64,000 nt of DNA from positions 1,302,001-1,366,000 of the forward strand of contig NZ_FSRK01000001.1 of assembly GCF_900141765.1 (NCBI RefSeq), read 5' to 3'. The notes beneath the pieces are model-generated. The model saw only the letters and a program-made list of their open reading frames with translations, had not been told where the DNA came from and ran no database searches. The stretch is from Epilithonimonas zeae (GTDB taxonomy: Bacteria > Bacteroidota > Bacteroidia > Flavobacteriales > Weeksellaceae). The translations under genes and the position numbers were made by a program. Positions 63,782-64,000 of the stretch are shown here, piece by piece (position 1 is the first letter of the stretch; the number at the start of each line of letters is the position of its first letter).

Positions 63782-64000
63782 ACTGATTATATTCAATATA
63801 AAATGTTCAATTACAGTTATTTACAATTACAATTGTTTATAAGGTTGTTTAAAAGTCTTAAGTATTGACAATTGTGGAAAACGTCGTGTTGAAAATCATT
63901 AGATATAAACATAAAAGTTTGTTGATACAATCAAGTCTTAAATTCAATTTGGTATATTTAACTTGAAATAATCTATATAATGTAAATTAAATCAGATGTT

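Overview
The window looks like a chromosomal segment from a member of the Bacteroidota, most probably Flavobacteriia of the Weeksellaceae (Chryseobacterium/Elizabethkingia type). The evidence is low G+C, TAnnTTTG -7 promoter boxes, two secreted proteins with type IX secretion (T9SS) C-terminal sorting domains, two GLPGLI proteins, lineage-typical small families (DUF6952, DUF3667, DUF6377, BT_3928-type DoxX) and an rpsF-rpsR-rplI cluster. The species call is inference; no rRNA is present.

Region 1 (1-11.5 kb) is accessory and partly decayed. It holds an XRE/DUF4870 regulator, a serine hydrolase, and a minus-strand run headed by lpdA (GNAT, VOC, methyltransferase, hydrolase) next to a TetR gene. 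Matching TetR-like operator motifs lie before lpdA and before tetR. A GLPGLI protein and a CocE-type hydrolase flank four damaged genes: a VOC gene with TGA for Trp, a frameshifted Crp/Fnr regulator, a CPBP protease gene with an 18-unit GAAA microsatellite at its start plus an amber codon, and an S41 peptidase lacking its core.

Region 2 (11.5-31 kb) is mostly ordinary chromosome: a peroxiredoxin-thioredoxin-DUF6952 operon, an MBOAT/SGNH pair, an aminotransferase, a LuxR/TPR regulator, a large modular T9SS protein, rsmG, a lipoprotein, an AddB-like nuclease, a three-gene envelope cluster (DUF1287, BamE-like, amidase), and glutaryl-CoA dehydrogenase. Between the last gene and a TPR gene lies an unusual G+C-rich array of degenerate ~65-bp repeats built on GGTTCNGAACC dyads.

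Region 3 (31-48 kb) has an AsmA-like giant protein and a tight six-gene operon: ECF sigma factor, membrane-anchored HEAT-repeat protein, two DUF4097-like proteins, a barstar-like protein and a GDSL hydrolase. A GLPGLI protein, DUF3667, purL, purB, apaG, a DnaQ-like exonuclease, a family 2 glycosyltransferase and an LpxL-type acyltransferase follow.

Region 4 (48-64 kb) is housekeeping plus surface genes: a thioredoxin-fold protein, rpsF-rpsR-rplI, a T9SS protein, folP with DUF2891, the DUF1599-DoxX-TerB-tpiA operon, mce, a CAU-anticodon tRNA with a textbook promoter, bglX, a DUF6377 regulator, a small unknown ORF and an XRE regulator with a cluster of TTAC-N4-GTAA dyads. Three copies of a dispersed hairpin element (23.8, 45.7, 57.7 kb) punctuate intergenic regions. 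No CRISPR array, insertion sequence, integrase or rRNA was seen. The strongest candidates for something undescribed are the 65-bp repeat array, the microsatellite-bearing CPBP locus and the sigma/HEAT/DUF4097/barstar operon.
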